Shown: piece after piece, positions 1-12,101 of the stretch
Position numbering within the stretch: position 1 is the first letter of the stretch
Layout: each line of letters begins with the position of its first letter
Assembly (NCBI RefSeq): GCF_016808095.1
Contig: NC_068971.1
Coordinates: forward strand, 32,403,631-32,467,630
From: Vigna angularis
Lineage: Eukaryota > Streptophyta > Magnoliopsida > Fabales > Fabaceae
DNA length: 64,000 nt
Reading direction: 5' to 3'
The notes under the pieces: model-generated
Seen by the model: the letters and a program-made list of their open reading frames with translations, nothing else
Database searches by the model: none
What the model was told of the DNA's origin: nothing
Translations under genes and position numbers: made by a program

Positions 1-201
1 ATTAAATGTATTTATTTCTTGAATCCAACAGAAACAGACCTATATACTCACGGAAAAGCATTTATTAGACAATATCTTAGTGAACAGCCCAAGACAAACA
101 GAAACAAAAATAATTGCGTGGATAAAATAGAATAAACATTATTCAGATAAAGAATTGAGACACTACAATTTGATACCTATGAAGAACTATGGAATGCATA
201 C

Positions 202-2487
202 CTTCTCTTGAGAAAACAGCCCAAAATCCCCAGTTTTACACACAACCTCTGTTGCATTTCACAGCATATATTACTCAAAAAATAGGATAACATTAAATTT
301 ACTATAAAAGTAAAATAGTGAAAGAATTTTAGTACCTTTGTCTCTAATAGTAATTTCTTCTGGAAGAGCAGTATGGTCTCTGAAACATTAAAAGATAAGC
401 AATGAAATGCTCAAAACCAAAATAAAATTCCGAAAGCATGTAATTTGTATGTTATAATCTAGTAAAACCGTACTTGCCAGTATCTTCAAGTACATCCAAC
501 TCAAAAGCATCCAACTGTAATCTCTCAGGTATACTAACACATATACGCAAGGTTTCCACATGGGCAAAGTCTTCTCTATTGTCCACAAATTTATTAACGT
601 TAATGAGCATCTCCTTGCAATCATCAAGTGCATATTCAACCTTTCTCGAGTATATTCTGACAATGCCGAGAAGAAGATAGCCTAGCACTCTATAGGATAC
701 AACATCCATTTCTTGCAAAATTTTGTCTGCAGAGGGAAAATAAAATAAATAAAAATGGCAAAACAATAGCATAAAGTTAATCTGGATTTCACAAGGTGGA
801 TTATAAACAGAAACAAAAAAATTCTTAACAGTTTTTGGGAGTAACAGGACCAACCACCATCAAACATAATCCATAAAAAAGTGTTCTTACAAACTTCTAA
901 TACAATTAACCAGTTTATTAGCTTTAATAAAATTTATTAGGGAAAGCATTTTTAATATTTAACCCAGTCAAGAAAAATTAAAATTCTAAATATTATAATT
1001 GCTGCATGGGTAGCTCCAAGAACACTGGGTGCACTGGGGTCCTTGGCCCCAAGACCTTTCCCCTTGGCAAATATACAACTCCACACATAATCAACATGAC
1101 TAAAAAATCCATCATGAATGACTAAAGAATTAGAAGAAGTTAAGAGTAAATAAAATCAATTTTATGCATCCTAAAGCTCGAGCATGTATGTCACAGACAC
1201 CAAGCTTAAGATACAAAATCAACCCACGGCCTACAGAGGAGATTAGTTAATGTATCAGCGAATTGATCATTGAAGTTAACAAAACTGGTAGTTTATGTCC
1301 TAAAAGAATAATGTCAAAGACAAAATGTAGTCAATATCTGTATTTTTTCCTTTTATGAGACTAGGTTAGAAGCAATATTTTGCATAGCCAAATGGCTGGG
1401 GAAATTTAATTTGGTCTGCTACTATCCCACCAGCAAAAACTGATTAATAAATTTTCATCCCTATTTTTAACTCCATAGGAAATATACCATATCATCCTAT
1501 AATCATTACCCCTTTCAATAAGTTGTTGACAATGTTTGCTGATACAAGTATCAAATAGCACTTCTGCAACATCTATCCATGCTCGTGTATGATTGTGGTT
1601 TAGATCACTGTTACCTGTCTTTCAGTTAGTATTTGATACCCTACTTGGCTACTGTTAACTTCTCGCATATATCTGTACAATTACATACTATCAGTACAAT
1701 CAGACTCGTTTCACGAAAACAGATTTTCTTTTCAAATTTCAATCAATGTGACCGCAACCACATTCATCATTGTCACTAGTTGTTCTCCTTAAACTTGAAT
1801 TCAACGCCAATAACTTCCACACAAAGAGGAATTATGATTAGGATAATCGCTTCATATATATAATAGACATGGAAATTGCACACAATAATTAAAATTGTGT
1901 ATTAAAGAAAGCTCTAAAGCCGCAGAAGCTTCATCGTATTTACCTTAACGGCAACATGTTTTGCCTACAGGGTTAAAACCACTCTGCTAAACCAAAAGCC
2001 AAAGGGTATCTTGGAAGCAATAAATAATTCAAAACTCCATAAACAAAAACTGTTTTCCACCACTAATTTTCCGTGGCCAGCAAACCTACATCCACAATTT
2101 TGTAACTAACCTCAGCTAAAACTACCCCTTTTCGGACCATTCCCCAAACTACTCACAAATACAAAAGAACATAAACAAATACAAAATTTAAGCCGCCATA
2201 ACCACTCATGGAACAAAAAACACAACAGCAACAACAACAGAAAAAACAGAATTTCATGTATACCAATGAAAACGAAACAAGCCAACCAAAATTTTGGATG
2301 TTTTTCGAAGTAAGACAGAAAGCATTTGCAATTTTATCACGTAAAGAATGAGAGAGAGAGAAGACTAACCAACAGCAGAAGAAATGTCGGTATCAAGGAC
2401 CTGAATTTTCCTGAGTTTCTTGAAGCTGAAAGCCGCAACCCGCACAGGATTACTTCCAAAACGAAGAAGGAACTTGGCCTTCAACAT
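202..2487 (-). CDS. RAD21/REC8-family cohesin subunit (SYN-type alpha-kleisin), 5' part of gene
   Basis: This is the N-terminal part of an alpha-kleisin, the subunit that closes the cohesin ring between the SMC heads and holds sister chromatids together in the nucleus. Four minus-strand exons are visible: 2487-2370, 726-474, 379-336 and 248-202. Splice sites are GT-AG and the phases match: the Asp codon splits G/AC across intron 1 and a Lys codon splits AA/A across intron 2. The joined protein reads through the family's N-terminal domain, including DTDISSAVDKIL, YLLLGIVRIYSRKVEY and LQLDAFELDVLED. This arrangement resembles Arabidopsis SYN2/RAD21.1 more than REC8. The start ATG at 2487 has an in-frame TAG directly upstream. 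The first ~18 residues are diverged from the usual MFYS..KGPLG.VW pattern. The fourth exon is the least certain. The C-terminal SMC1-binding end lies off the left edge, so the gene is partial here. Family assignment is firm; paralog assignment is inference. Confidence 0.82.
727..2369 (-). other. Intron 1 of the cohesin gene
   Basis: This is a 1.6 kb AT-rich intron between exons 1 and 2 of the kleisin gene. The donor is GTTAG and the acceptor is a pyrimidine-rich tract ending TGCAG. No coding exon or complete transposon was recognised in it. Confidence 0.7.
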
Positions 2488-3255
2488 CTATTTCTCTTTG
2501 GTTCCACTCCACCCTGCAAAGTGTGGGTGTACCTGTTTCAAAGAATGAAAAGGAACTATGTGATGAGAATAAGGTTTTATCATGGTCTTCTGCTAAGTGC
2601 TCGTTTCTTGAAGAATGTGTACCTTGATTGCAAAACGGTCGACTACTATGGTCAGTAAGAAGTTCTTCAGTCTTCACACAAAAACACCTACTAGCTAACG
2701 GAAAAACACCTTACATCACCGCCGAATACATAAACATAAAAGAATTAATTGAATTTTAATAATCTTATAATTTGAGTACTTTCAGTTGAATTTTTATAAA
2801 TAAAAATATTTCAATAAATGTCTAAAATGTGATGTAATAAAAAGAAAGAGACAAAAAGAGAAAGTAAATGTATAATAAATATAGATAAAATGGAAGTGTT
2901 TGTGAATTGCTACTTTACCTTAACGGCAACATGTTATTTAAATTTTTATTGACAATAAAATATGATATTATTAATTTTAATAATGGGATGTCATTAATAA
3001 AATAGTTAAAAATTGAATTAGAAAATGTCTTTTTTTGAATCAATACATTGAAGACCATAAAAGAAATCAATAATAGGTAGGTAGACATTCCATATATTTT
3101 ACATACTCCTTAATAATTTAATGTAATTCTATTTTATTTTTATTGATTATTATGGTATAAATATAATTATTTAATTAATGATATAAGTTGTTAAGTGATT
3201 TTCTTAAAAAGTGTAGTTTTGAATTTCCCTTAAAAAATAAATGCTACTGAAAACA
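2488..3255. other. Upstream region of the cohesin gene, AT-rich spacer
   Basis: This is the 5' flank of the kleisin gene; promoter and 5' UTR presumably lie here. Sequence around 2490-2680 is unusually GC-balanced and still open on the minus strand, so it may be 5' UTR. From about 2740 onward it is low-complexity AT-rich DNA with no recognisable gene. No clear TATA box could be assigned. Confidence 0.4.
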
Positions 3256-4453
3256 TAATTTTAAGACAATTATTATTTTAGTCTTTATTTTGGTTCACTT
3301 TGTTTAATTTTGTTTAATTTTGGTTCTCATTTTTTTTCATTCAATTTCGTCTCCAATTTTGTAAATTTTGTCAAATTTAGTCCTTTTTTCGTCTAAATTA
3401 TTAACGAAGAGTGTAGATATTGGTAGTGTTTGAATGAGTTATGTCGGTTTTTACTTATATGACATGTATAAGTTGTAAAACATCATGGTCCACCACCACT
3501 CTGAGACAAAAAAAGATATGCTCCAAAGTCACAGTTTCATCTTCGAGCCACCACACACCTGCCAAATCTCCCTCATCACACCACCATGTAACATGAATCT
3601 ACCTCGAGCACACAACCACCTCACATCATTCATATCATTATTGCTCTAATGTTTTTGCTTGATTAACCTCGTCAAATCACAACTATCAAAGAAAGTAATC
3701 ATCCTTAGCTTTCAAAGATTGAACTTATCTCTTTTGAATAGAAGAGGACGATTAATGGCATATCCTTCATTGTTCATTGCTATCTTGATCATTTCCTCAA
3801 GTCCGGTTAAGAACTAACCATTAAGGTTAGCTCTCATACCAATTAACCCATGTTTTGAAGTTTATCAAACAATACTTAACGAAATATTTTTTTATATAAA
3901 GTAGCGTTTAAGCGATTACATATACTAAAAGATAATATTGAATGAAGTAAATGTTTGTCGATATAATCGTCTATCTGAAACATTAAACATAAACCTAATC
4001 AAATGATAAAAGGGCCTAAATGATAAATTTGTTTATACATAAACAATGTAACATTACATAGACACTTTATGAAACAAGCATTTAGAAAACAAGTCATATA
4101 CATCGATTAGTAATTAAATGATGCTTTAATTAAATTATGTAGACATATGCAAGAATGTCTTGAACATGCAATGTGCTTGATGATCATCAAAGGTTAAAAT
4201 AATTAATGATGTACAAAAAAGTTCTTTTGTGCTTGCATGCCTCGTTCTCTTTTTCTATGTAGGAAATGACAACACCAAGCTTTATTCAGAAGTTTTGAAC
4301 AAAGATCAAAATGATGTTGTGAAATAAGAAGACATTCGTAAAATGTTTCTTCAAAGCTTCTTCCTCAAAAAGATCGTACAAGCTATTGGTGTGAATGAGT
4401 AATATCAATCCCCAACATAGACCTAAGTCTGACCAACTACCTAAAAAGGCTAT

Positions 4454-7025
4454 TGTTAAAATAGAATGGCTCAATATCTCACACCAAGAGGAGGGGGGGT
4501 GAATTGGTGAAGTATAAAATTTAAAACTTTCAAAATCTTTTTCACCAAAAGAGATGCCTTTATATTTTTCTTGAAACGCAAGTTAAAAGATTTTCAATGC
4601 AGCGGAAATTTAATCGAATGCGTATAAAGTATAATTGATTGAATGTAACAGAGTAGGGATAAGAAAGATCAAACACTAAGTTTATATACTGGTTCGGCCA
4701 AGCCTACATTCAGTGTCCTTCCAACCACAGGAAGCCAATGCACTATAATGATCAAGGTTTTTACAACAAGGTTTTTACAACAAGGTTTTTACAACAAGGT
4801 TTTTCTAGAGACCTCACGTCAAAAATATAAAACACCTCTCTAACCCTATAATCAAAATATAGGCAGTACATAAATATACTAGCAGCAAGAATCCCCTCTC
4901 TTGCAGTCCAACCCCTTTGAGGCACCCTCAAAGTCAACAAATGCAACATGTCCTTCTTCTTGTAATCACAACAGGGAACTCAACCCAATCGTCAGCAGAT
5001 TGTAGAACCTGATCTTGTAGTAGACACCCAAATGTGCACATAGATCAGACTTTGAAAACCCAGCAATCTTGTTCTTCAAGAAATCACAATTAGTTGATCA
5101 CCACGGTCAAACTAGTTTCTTGCAGCTAATTCTCTTTCTATAAACTTTACACTTTTCTGCAAAAGAATATGAAAATGTTCGAATAAAAAAATTCTCTTAT
5201 AGAAATCAAATTCACGTCAATATATAGATAAACTCATATCAGATGCAACATAATCGATTTCGCTACTAATGTAGTCGAATACACCAATTCAGTTATAACA
5301 GATAGTAGCAGTCAAAGAAATTAATTGAATTCACAGTTAATGCAATCGAATAACATTTAATGCTTGGTCAACACATTTAAAAATATAGTCATTGTGACAG
5401 ATATATCAAGCATTAACAAATTTCAAAACAGTAACAATCTTAATCGAATACATATCGCATGCAATCGATTATGTAACAATGTTAAGTCAAGTTTTGAAAA
5501 CTTTTCTCTTTGAAAAACTCTCATAACACTCTTGAAAACAGTTTGTGCAAAGACACGAGTTTTAATCGATTCACCCCATAAGGTAATCGACTTAAAACTG
5601 TTGTTTTGCTACACAATTAAAATTCAACATTAGTGCTTGTGGTTTTTCTCATCCAGAAACATGTGTCATGCATTCATGTATAAAATCACATATATAACAC
5701 AGTGAAATGCAATGAACAACATATATATAACACAATCATGTTCTCATATACGCATATAACATGTAAGCATAGAACATGTAACACACAATGCACATGTGTT
5801 ATTAATTATGCGTTGTCATCATCAAAAACTCAGATATTATTGAGATTGTGGGTTCAGCTAAGCCAGTGCTCCCCCTATCAACAATCTCAACAGCTATGAA
5901 GTCTATCCAGAAGTCAACTTTGTGTCCAACGATAATCTCTTGTGAAATTCTATATAAATATGTCTCACAAAAGAGAATATGAATGATGGAATAGTGCACA
6001 AGTTAGAGCAAAATAGAATGTGAAGAACAAGAGAGACGAGGCAAAGAGAAAAAGAGGAAAATAAAAGAAAAAGAGAGTTATCATTGCATACTTACCTTGT
6101 TGCTTTATCCTCAAGATTATAATGTCAAAAGCTTCCATTCAAAGAAAAGAACAAGAAAGCTATCATTGAATATCTATTCAAAAGGCTCATCTTCAAGCTC
6201 ATAGCTTCTAATTCTCATACTCAAAAGGTGAAAATAAAAGAGAGAGAAAAGGAGAGGGAGGGATCATGCACAAGAAAGATCATTGAACACTAGCTTTACT
6301 CTACCTCAAAGCTTATATCGTCTAATGGTCTTCAACCTAAGAGAAAGAACTTCATAAGTTCATAGATTGCATTGTATTGTATTGATCATCTCCTTCAAAG
6401 TTACTCAAATATGTATTTGTAATCAAATAATGATTGTATTTGTATTGAAACACTTGTATTGAGATATATGTAGTAGTCAAGATTTACTAGGAAATCAAGA
6501 GAGGTTGACAATAGTCGGTGTATGCCAAAAGTGGTTATAATACTTGGAAACTAGGAGTGGGTAAACTCGAACCAGTCAATATTGACTAGGGATACCATGA
6601 GTGGTTATAATACATGGAAACCAGGAGTGGGTAAAGTCGGATTAGTCAATATTGACATGGGATAACAAGAGTGGTTATAATACTTGGAAACCAGGAGTGG
6701 GTAAACTCGAACTAGCCAGGATCGACTAGGGGACCAAAAGTGGTTAGAATACTCGGTGTATAGTAGGAATGATTTGTACTCGATTGTAATCTTGGATAAG
6801 ATTAGTGAAACCTCTCAAGAGTTCTTGAGGGAGGTTGAACATAACTTAGGTTGAGTGAACTAGTATAAAAACACTCGTGTTACTATTTTTTTCTATTTGA
6901 AATGTTTTCTTAAAATGCTTTATCGAAAATACAATCATCTAATACCTATAGTAGATTGTCTAACCCCTACTATAGTTGACAAGTGTTGTTTTTCAAAAGA
7001 GTTTTGAAAACACTATTCAACACCC
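4454..7025 (+). mobile_element. Retroelement-like repeat nested in the Mutator-like element
   Basis: This 2.5 kb block opens with an AGAGGAGGGGGGGTGAATT run and closes with ATTCAACACCCCCGCCC, an imperfect inverted pair. Between them are a TGGTTCGG... segment near 4690, many AATCGATT motifs (5250-5600), and a repeated stretch at 6490-6760 built on GAGTGGTTATAATAC. Its end (about 6480-7030) is related to 61830-62420, where the same order of motifs occurs. I read it as an LTR-retrotransposon LTR or solo LTR. No coding domain is present, and a target duplication could not be matched at the TG...CA edges, so borders are approximate. Confidence 0.45.
6490..6770 (+). repeat. Short tandem repeat inside the LTR-like block
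   Basis: A 60-80 bp module occurs about four times in a row. Each copy carries a variant of CCAAGAGTGGTTATAATAC, then GGAGTGGGTAAACTCGAAC, then TTGACTAGGG. Diverged copies of the same module lie at 61840-62070. Confidence 0.6.
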
Positions 7026-7664
7026 CCGCCCTTCTAATGTTTTCCCTATATTTCAATCTCTCTATATATAGCCTTCTTAAGAGAGATCTATTAGACTCAG
7101 AGTTGCCTTCCATGTATACATCATAACCTTATTAGGTAGGTAGTCAAACTTAGGTCTACGATGTAGATCTGTTGTGCTTTATAAGAGCTTTTTCAAAAGT
7201 GGCTTGTATAATTTTTCAGAGCTTAAAGCTTTAAGGAAACATTCCGGGAATGTCTTCCTATCTCTTAACATCTTTAATCATCTTGTGCATAGATTTGAGT
7301 GAAGGTCTTGTACTTTCATAATGTACACATATAAAGAGATTAAAGCATATAAGAAAAGAAGAATTTTTTCGTACATGGAATAAATGTTTTAAACGGTGGC
7401 AAACGTTAAGGCATATCGCATGTTTAAAACATATTTACACATGTTAACTCGTTTAATAGAATCATCATTTGGTTATGTTTAGCGAAATTTTTGTTCATAT
7501 GTTTTAATTTTTTTATGATGATTAAACAGTATTGTTAGAGGCTCTTATAACATTAACATTTTTTATGTATACTTAGATGTTTTTGTGATATCAGGTATCC
7601 ACATATTATTTGATACCGTTCAACGCATATAACTCATATCCTAGATGATTCATTTCATTATATG

Positions 7665-7770
7665 TTTTTTTGTACTTTAGTGTTTTGATAAGTGTTTCTT
7701 ATATGTTTTTTTGTACTTTAGTGTTTTCTTAAACTTTAGTGTTTTGATAAGTGTTTTCTTAAACATTTCC
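7665..7770 (+). repeat. Duplicated 41-bp segment
   Basis: The phrase TATGTTTTTTTGTACTTTAG with the following GTGTTTTGATAAGTG is repeated back to back, then partly a third time. This is simple local slippage or duplication in AT-rich DNA. Confidence 0.55.
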
Positions 7771-7805
7771 ATTTATCAAACACGGTTTATTGAACATTAT
7801 CTATT

Positions 7806-7808
<3 letters not shown>

Positions 7809-7875
<67 letters not shown>

Positions 7876-7910
7876 CATATATATATATATATACATATAT
7901 ATATACATAC

Positions 7911-7977
<67 letters not shown>
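7809..7977. repeat. (AT)n microsatellite, 169 bp
   Basis: This is almost pure alternating AT with a central zone (about 7871-7928) interrupted by ACATAC triplets. The open frames it creates on both strands are artefacts of the Tyr-Ile repeat and were not called as genes. Confidence 0.95.
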
Positions 7978-7981
<4 letters not shown>

Positions 7982-8504
7982 AAAAATGTTACACTCATAA
8001 AATGTCATAAATGCTTATTTTGTTCAACACTTATTTTGTTCAACATTATTCTTAGAAATACAACCTTTAGTCACTTTACTCAATAGATAATATTCGTTGA
8101 GTATTATATATTAAACTTCAAAACATGAATTGCTAGATAATCTAGTCTCTCTAGACAACCTTGTCTTAACAAATGTGAAACATAAAACCCTCGTGCACAA
8201 AAAATCTCTAAACCTACATTGAAATTTTTTTCAACATGTTCCCCAATCTTTTTTTTTTTCAGAGAACCCACACAAAAAAAAAAACCATCATTTCTCAATT
8301 CCTTTCCATTATAAAAAATCATCGACCCCACACAGGTTTCATTCATCAATTTGCACTTTCTACCTTCATTCTCTTAATCTATTCCATCTTTCATCTTCAT
8401 AATAAACTCAATCGTCATCATCATCACCATTGTTTTCCACCATTACAGATTTTATTCTTCTTCTTCATTCATCATGATTTTTCACAATAAATTGAAAATA
8501 TTTC

Positions 8505-8640
8505 TCTAGGTTGTTGAGCTTCTCTCTAAGTTTGTTTAGCTTCTCTCTTGAGTTGTCGATCTTCTCTCGAGTTGTTGAGCTTCTATAGGGTTTCCAAGCT
8601 TGTCTCTAGGGTTGTCGAGCTTTTTTTTAGGGTTGTTGAT
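8505..8640 (+). repeat. 21-bp minisatellite, about six to seven diverged copies
   Basis: Copies follow the pattern (T)CTCTAGGGTTGTCGAGCTTC with substitutions. Each ends in a GAGCT, GATCT or AAGCT box. The array sits near the right end of the Mutator-like element. The parallel units could encode a degenerate peptide repeat, but no long frame is kept. Confidence 0.65.
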
Positions 8641-8916
8641 GGCAACAGTTGCATCTTTAAAAGACATGGGTTCATGGAACCCTAACATTTGTGAATACGA
8701 AGAGAAGGGTCATGTTATAATACACATCTAAGATAAAATATTGCAATGTCATACGAATTTTCTATCATATATATTCTTCCGTTAACAATTTAGACGACGT
8801 TATGAAAAAAAACCTAATTGAACAAAATTTACTAAAATAGAAACTAAATTGAATACGTGAAAAAAAGACTATAGTGAACGAAATAGAAACCAAAATATAA
8901 TTAAACCTAATTTTAT

Positions 8917-9640
8917 TAATTCAAATATACTCTTTTGACTTCTTATTCTTTCTTTCTTAATATGATGTCTAATAATATTCATTTATGTAAAAGAATAAAA
9001 ATTAAACTATTCTTTCTTTCTTTCTTAATATGAATTTTAATTATTTATTTATATAAGAGTAAGATTTAATATATTTAATTTTAATTATGTGAACAGAAAA
9101 AAAGTTACCGTATACTAAATATTAAAATCATTTATTAGTTTATAAAGTATTTAATGCACAATATTAAATGTTGAAAACATTATATACTGAATACTCTATT
9201 TATTTGTAACTGTTTGGAGTTTTGAAATTTTTTTATTTAACTAGTACTTCTAAAATAACGTCTCAAAAATATTTTTTTAAGGTAAAAACATTACCTTCAA
9301 AATATTTTTTAAGGTAAATGTTAAAATCATTTATTAGTTTATAAAGTATTTAATGCACAATATTAAATGTTGAAAACATTATATACTGAATACTCTATTT
9401 ATTTGTAACTGTTTGGAGTTTTAAATTTTTATTTTATTTAACTAGTACTTCTAAAATAACGTCTCAAAAATATATTTTTTAAGGTAAAAACAGCTTATTT
9501 TAAAAAATTTAAGCTTATAATAAAGGAACATCAATTTATAATTCATTTAATTTTCTTTTACCATTATCATTATCATTTACGTATATGTATCAATAGGTCA
9601 ATTTAATCTATTTTAGCTCGTTCACAAAAAATAGATTGGG
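8917..9640. repeat. AT-rich spacer with a 199-bp tandem duplication
   Basis: Sequence from about 9121 to 9290 is repeated at about 9320-9490, offset by 199 bp and nearly identical. Shared blocks include TAATGCACAATATTAAATG and ACTAGTACTTCTAAAATAAC. The two copies differ mainly in T-run length. No gene is visible. Confidence 0.8.
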
Positions 9641-9784
9641 CCTGGTTGGCCGAAGAAACAATGGGCCCGAAATTGTAAACTGTCCCACAACAAGGCAGGC
9701 TGGTGAACTGGCCCCATGGCCCACCAAAAACCACTGAGCTCACCAATAAATGAGATAGAAATTGTAACCAGTCACACCACAAAG

Positions 9785-10460
9785 CAGGCTGGTGACCTGG
9801 AACTTTCTTTTTTATTTTTTTAAAATTTTTATTTTTATAATTTGTTTATATATTTTTTTAAAATTATTAAAAGCATATTTAACCATTTAAATATTTTCTA
9901 AGCTTGTAATTAAATAATTAATATTTTTAATTTAATAAATTAAAATAATTATTACATTTACATGTTAAATTACTCTATTATAATTAATAATTAGAACTTA
10001 ATTTATAATTCTTAATTATTTAAATTACAATATTAATTTTTACATCTTTAAAAAATATAATATAGAAAATATAATATTTTAAATCATTTTAATTATAATT
10101 TTAAAATAGAAAATTAAAAATAAAAAAACAGGCTGGTGAGCTGGAACTTTCTTTTTCTTTTAATTTTTTATTTTTATAATTTGTTTATATGTATTTTTAA
10201 AAAAAATAAAAGCATATTTAATCATTTAAATATTTTCTAAGCTTTTAATTAATTAGTTAATATTTTTAGTTGAGTAAATTAAAATAATTATTACATTTAC
10301 TGTTAAATTACTCTATTATAATTAATAATTAGAACTTAATTTGTAATTCTTAATTATTTAAATTATAATATTATTTCATTTACATCTTTACAAATATATA
10401 ATATTTTAAATCATTTTAATTATAATTTAAAAATAAAAAATTAAAAGTAAAAAAATAAAA
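9785..10460. repeat. 344-bp tandem duplication
   Basis: Two head-to-tail copies start at 9785 and 10129 with CAGGCTGGTGACCTGGAAC and CAGGCTGGTGAGCTGGAAC. Both continue through the same very AT-rich sequence, including TTACATTTAC and AATTAATAATTAGAACTTAA. A third partial start (AGGCTAGCAGG) follows at about 10462. The unit looks like a piece of a transposon rich in GGCTGG/GGGCC boxes (9640-9800). Confidence 0.75.
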
Positions 10461-10609
10461 TAGGCTAGCAGGTTTGGGTGAATTGGTCCATTCTGGATCT
10501 CCAATTTGACGAGTTAGGTTAGTCGAACCAAAACGGGTTGATGAGTTAAAAATTTCATTGTAGCCCATTCCGTTTTGGGGATTGAGAATGATCATGTGCA
10601 TAACATGGG

Positions 10610-11340
10610 AGCATACGATGAAGTATGTTTGAATGCAAAATAAGAATAAGTGAGTGGAAAGTGTGATGAGTCTAGGCTAGCAACTTACAAATTATATTTT
10701 TCTTTTTCATTCATGTTGCTTAATTTTAGCATGTATAGGTTTTTTATGTCAAACATTTGGATTTTTCTCGGTTTTATTCAAGGTCTTAAGTTATTCAATT
10801 TATGTTTTTTTTAGATTGTGGATGTAATTATTGCATACTTAAGCGCTAGACCACTAGCACTTGAACTCATTGCACTCATTATATGAGTTAAGGATTTGAT
10901 CTATTAGATGATATTTGTTTTAGCATATTAAATAACTCAAGATTTAACTATTAAATTACATGATTTAAACCTGTAGATGATAGTTAATAATTAGATGCCT
11001 CAAATTTTGAAGAATATGATATTTCAAAAATCATATTTTTAATTGCTTTTACTAGAAATCATTTATTGTTTATAATTAAGCGACTTTAAAATTGTTAAAA
11101 GAAATTGGTATGTTACACTAAAAATCAGTTGGAAAAATTAACTTGTTTACGTTACCAATATGCAATACGACATTGGTTATTGTAAGCTTTGTTATTGTGC
11201 AAGGAATAGTAAAATGCCATGGATCTTCACACTTATGTGGCAAACTAGACTGGGATAGAGATAACATTGTTTGGAGATGTCCTTTTGTTGATTTATCTTG
11301 TAAGTGCATAATTCCTTCAAAAATTTAGCATAACTGGGGA
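10610..11340. other. Intergenic stretch without recognisable gene
   Basis: No conserved protein was recognised on either strand. The short frames at 11118-11328 overlap each other on opposite strands and show no family resemblance. The stretch ends at the left border of the hAT-like element. Confidence 0.35.
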
Positions 11341-11992
11341 TAGTGCTGTCAAAATAAGTAATCCAGTCGGACCCATCACGGGTTGGTCACTTAGTGAGTC
11401 AATCCAACTGGACTCACTTATTACTGAGTTGAAAATTTTTGAACCCGACCGGCCCAATCCACCACGGGTTGGTGGGTTAAATGGGTTGACTCACTAACTC
11501 ACTTAATTATAATTTTTTTTCAAATCTAAAAAATAAATATAATTTTTTTGTAATTCAAAACTAAATAAATTTCACTCTAAAATGATGTGAAACTCAAAAC
11601 ACAATTCAAAATAAAATAAAAAAGTACCATACAATTCAGATGTAATCCAAAAGCAAGCACAAATAGTTTCTAATATTGATCATTTTTGGGTCACTTATCC
11701 ATTTATAAGATTAGATTCTTGAATGGATAAATCTATAATATTTTGCTCTTTCGAAACATTTTTTTCTTTATCTCATCTACAATACGATTAATTAATAATA
11801 TTGAATTACAAAGTAATAAATAATTAAATTAAGTGGGTTGGTGAGCCAACCTGGCTTACCACGGGTTTAACCCAGGTGAACTGGATTGAAAATTGACCCG
11901 TATAAAAAAATTACATTTTTTCAAACCTAACTCGGCCCGAACCTGTGGTGAGTTGAGTTGACCCACGGGTTCTAACCCATTTTGACAACACT
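11341..11992. mobile_element. hAT-like non-autonomous element
   Basis: The ends are inverted: TAGTGCTGTCAAAATAAG at the left and the complement GAGTGTTGTCAAAATGGG read from the right. Inside both ends are many CGGGTTGG / CCCACGGGTT / GACTCACT boxes in opposite orientations, the style of plant hAT MITEs. About 650 bp, no transposase. The flanks (ACTGGGGA and CTTTGGGA) could be a decayed 8-bp target duplication, matching at 5 of 8 bases. Confidence 0.6.
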
Positions 11993-12101
11993 CTTTGGGA
12001 ACATGCTTGATTACATCCAACAGTGGAATGTTGATTTTCACTTTCATGAACATATGATTAACTTTTTCTCAAACCCTTATTGCTTTACTTTATTTACTTA
12101 A

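Larger units (their letters stand above)
3265..8907. mobile_element. Putative 5.6 kb Mutator-like element with long terminal inverted repeats
   Basis: Sequence at about 3265-3470 reappears in inverse complement at about 8720-8907. Shared blocks include TTTTAGTC/TTTTGGTT, GGTTCACT/CGTTCACT, AAATTTTGT.AA and CGTCTAAATT.TTAACG, so the terminal inverted repeats are roughly 180 bp and imperfect. The flanks carry TAATTTTAA (3256-3264) and TAATTTTAT (8908-8916), an 8-of-9 match fitting the 9-bp target duplication of Mutator-like elements. No transposase was recognised inside, so the element looks non-autonomous or gutted. It contains a retroelement-like insertion (about 4454-7021), an AT microsatellite and a 21-bp minisatellite. 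The alternative is two unrelated MITE copies facing each other; the near-matching flank duplication argues against that. Confidence 0.55.

Noticed and set aside
7711..8086. Open frames with long Tyr-Ile repeats on both strands
   Set aside because: They are produced by the AT microsatellite and have no other coding signal.
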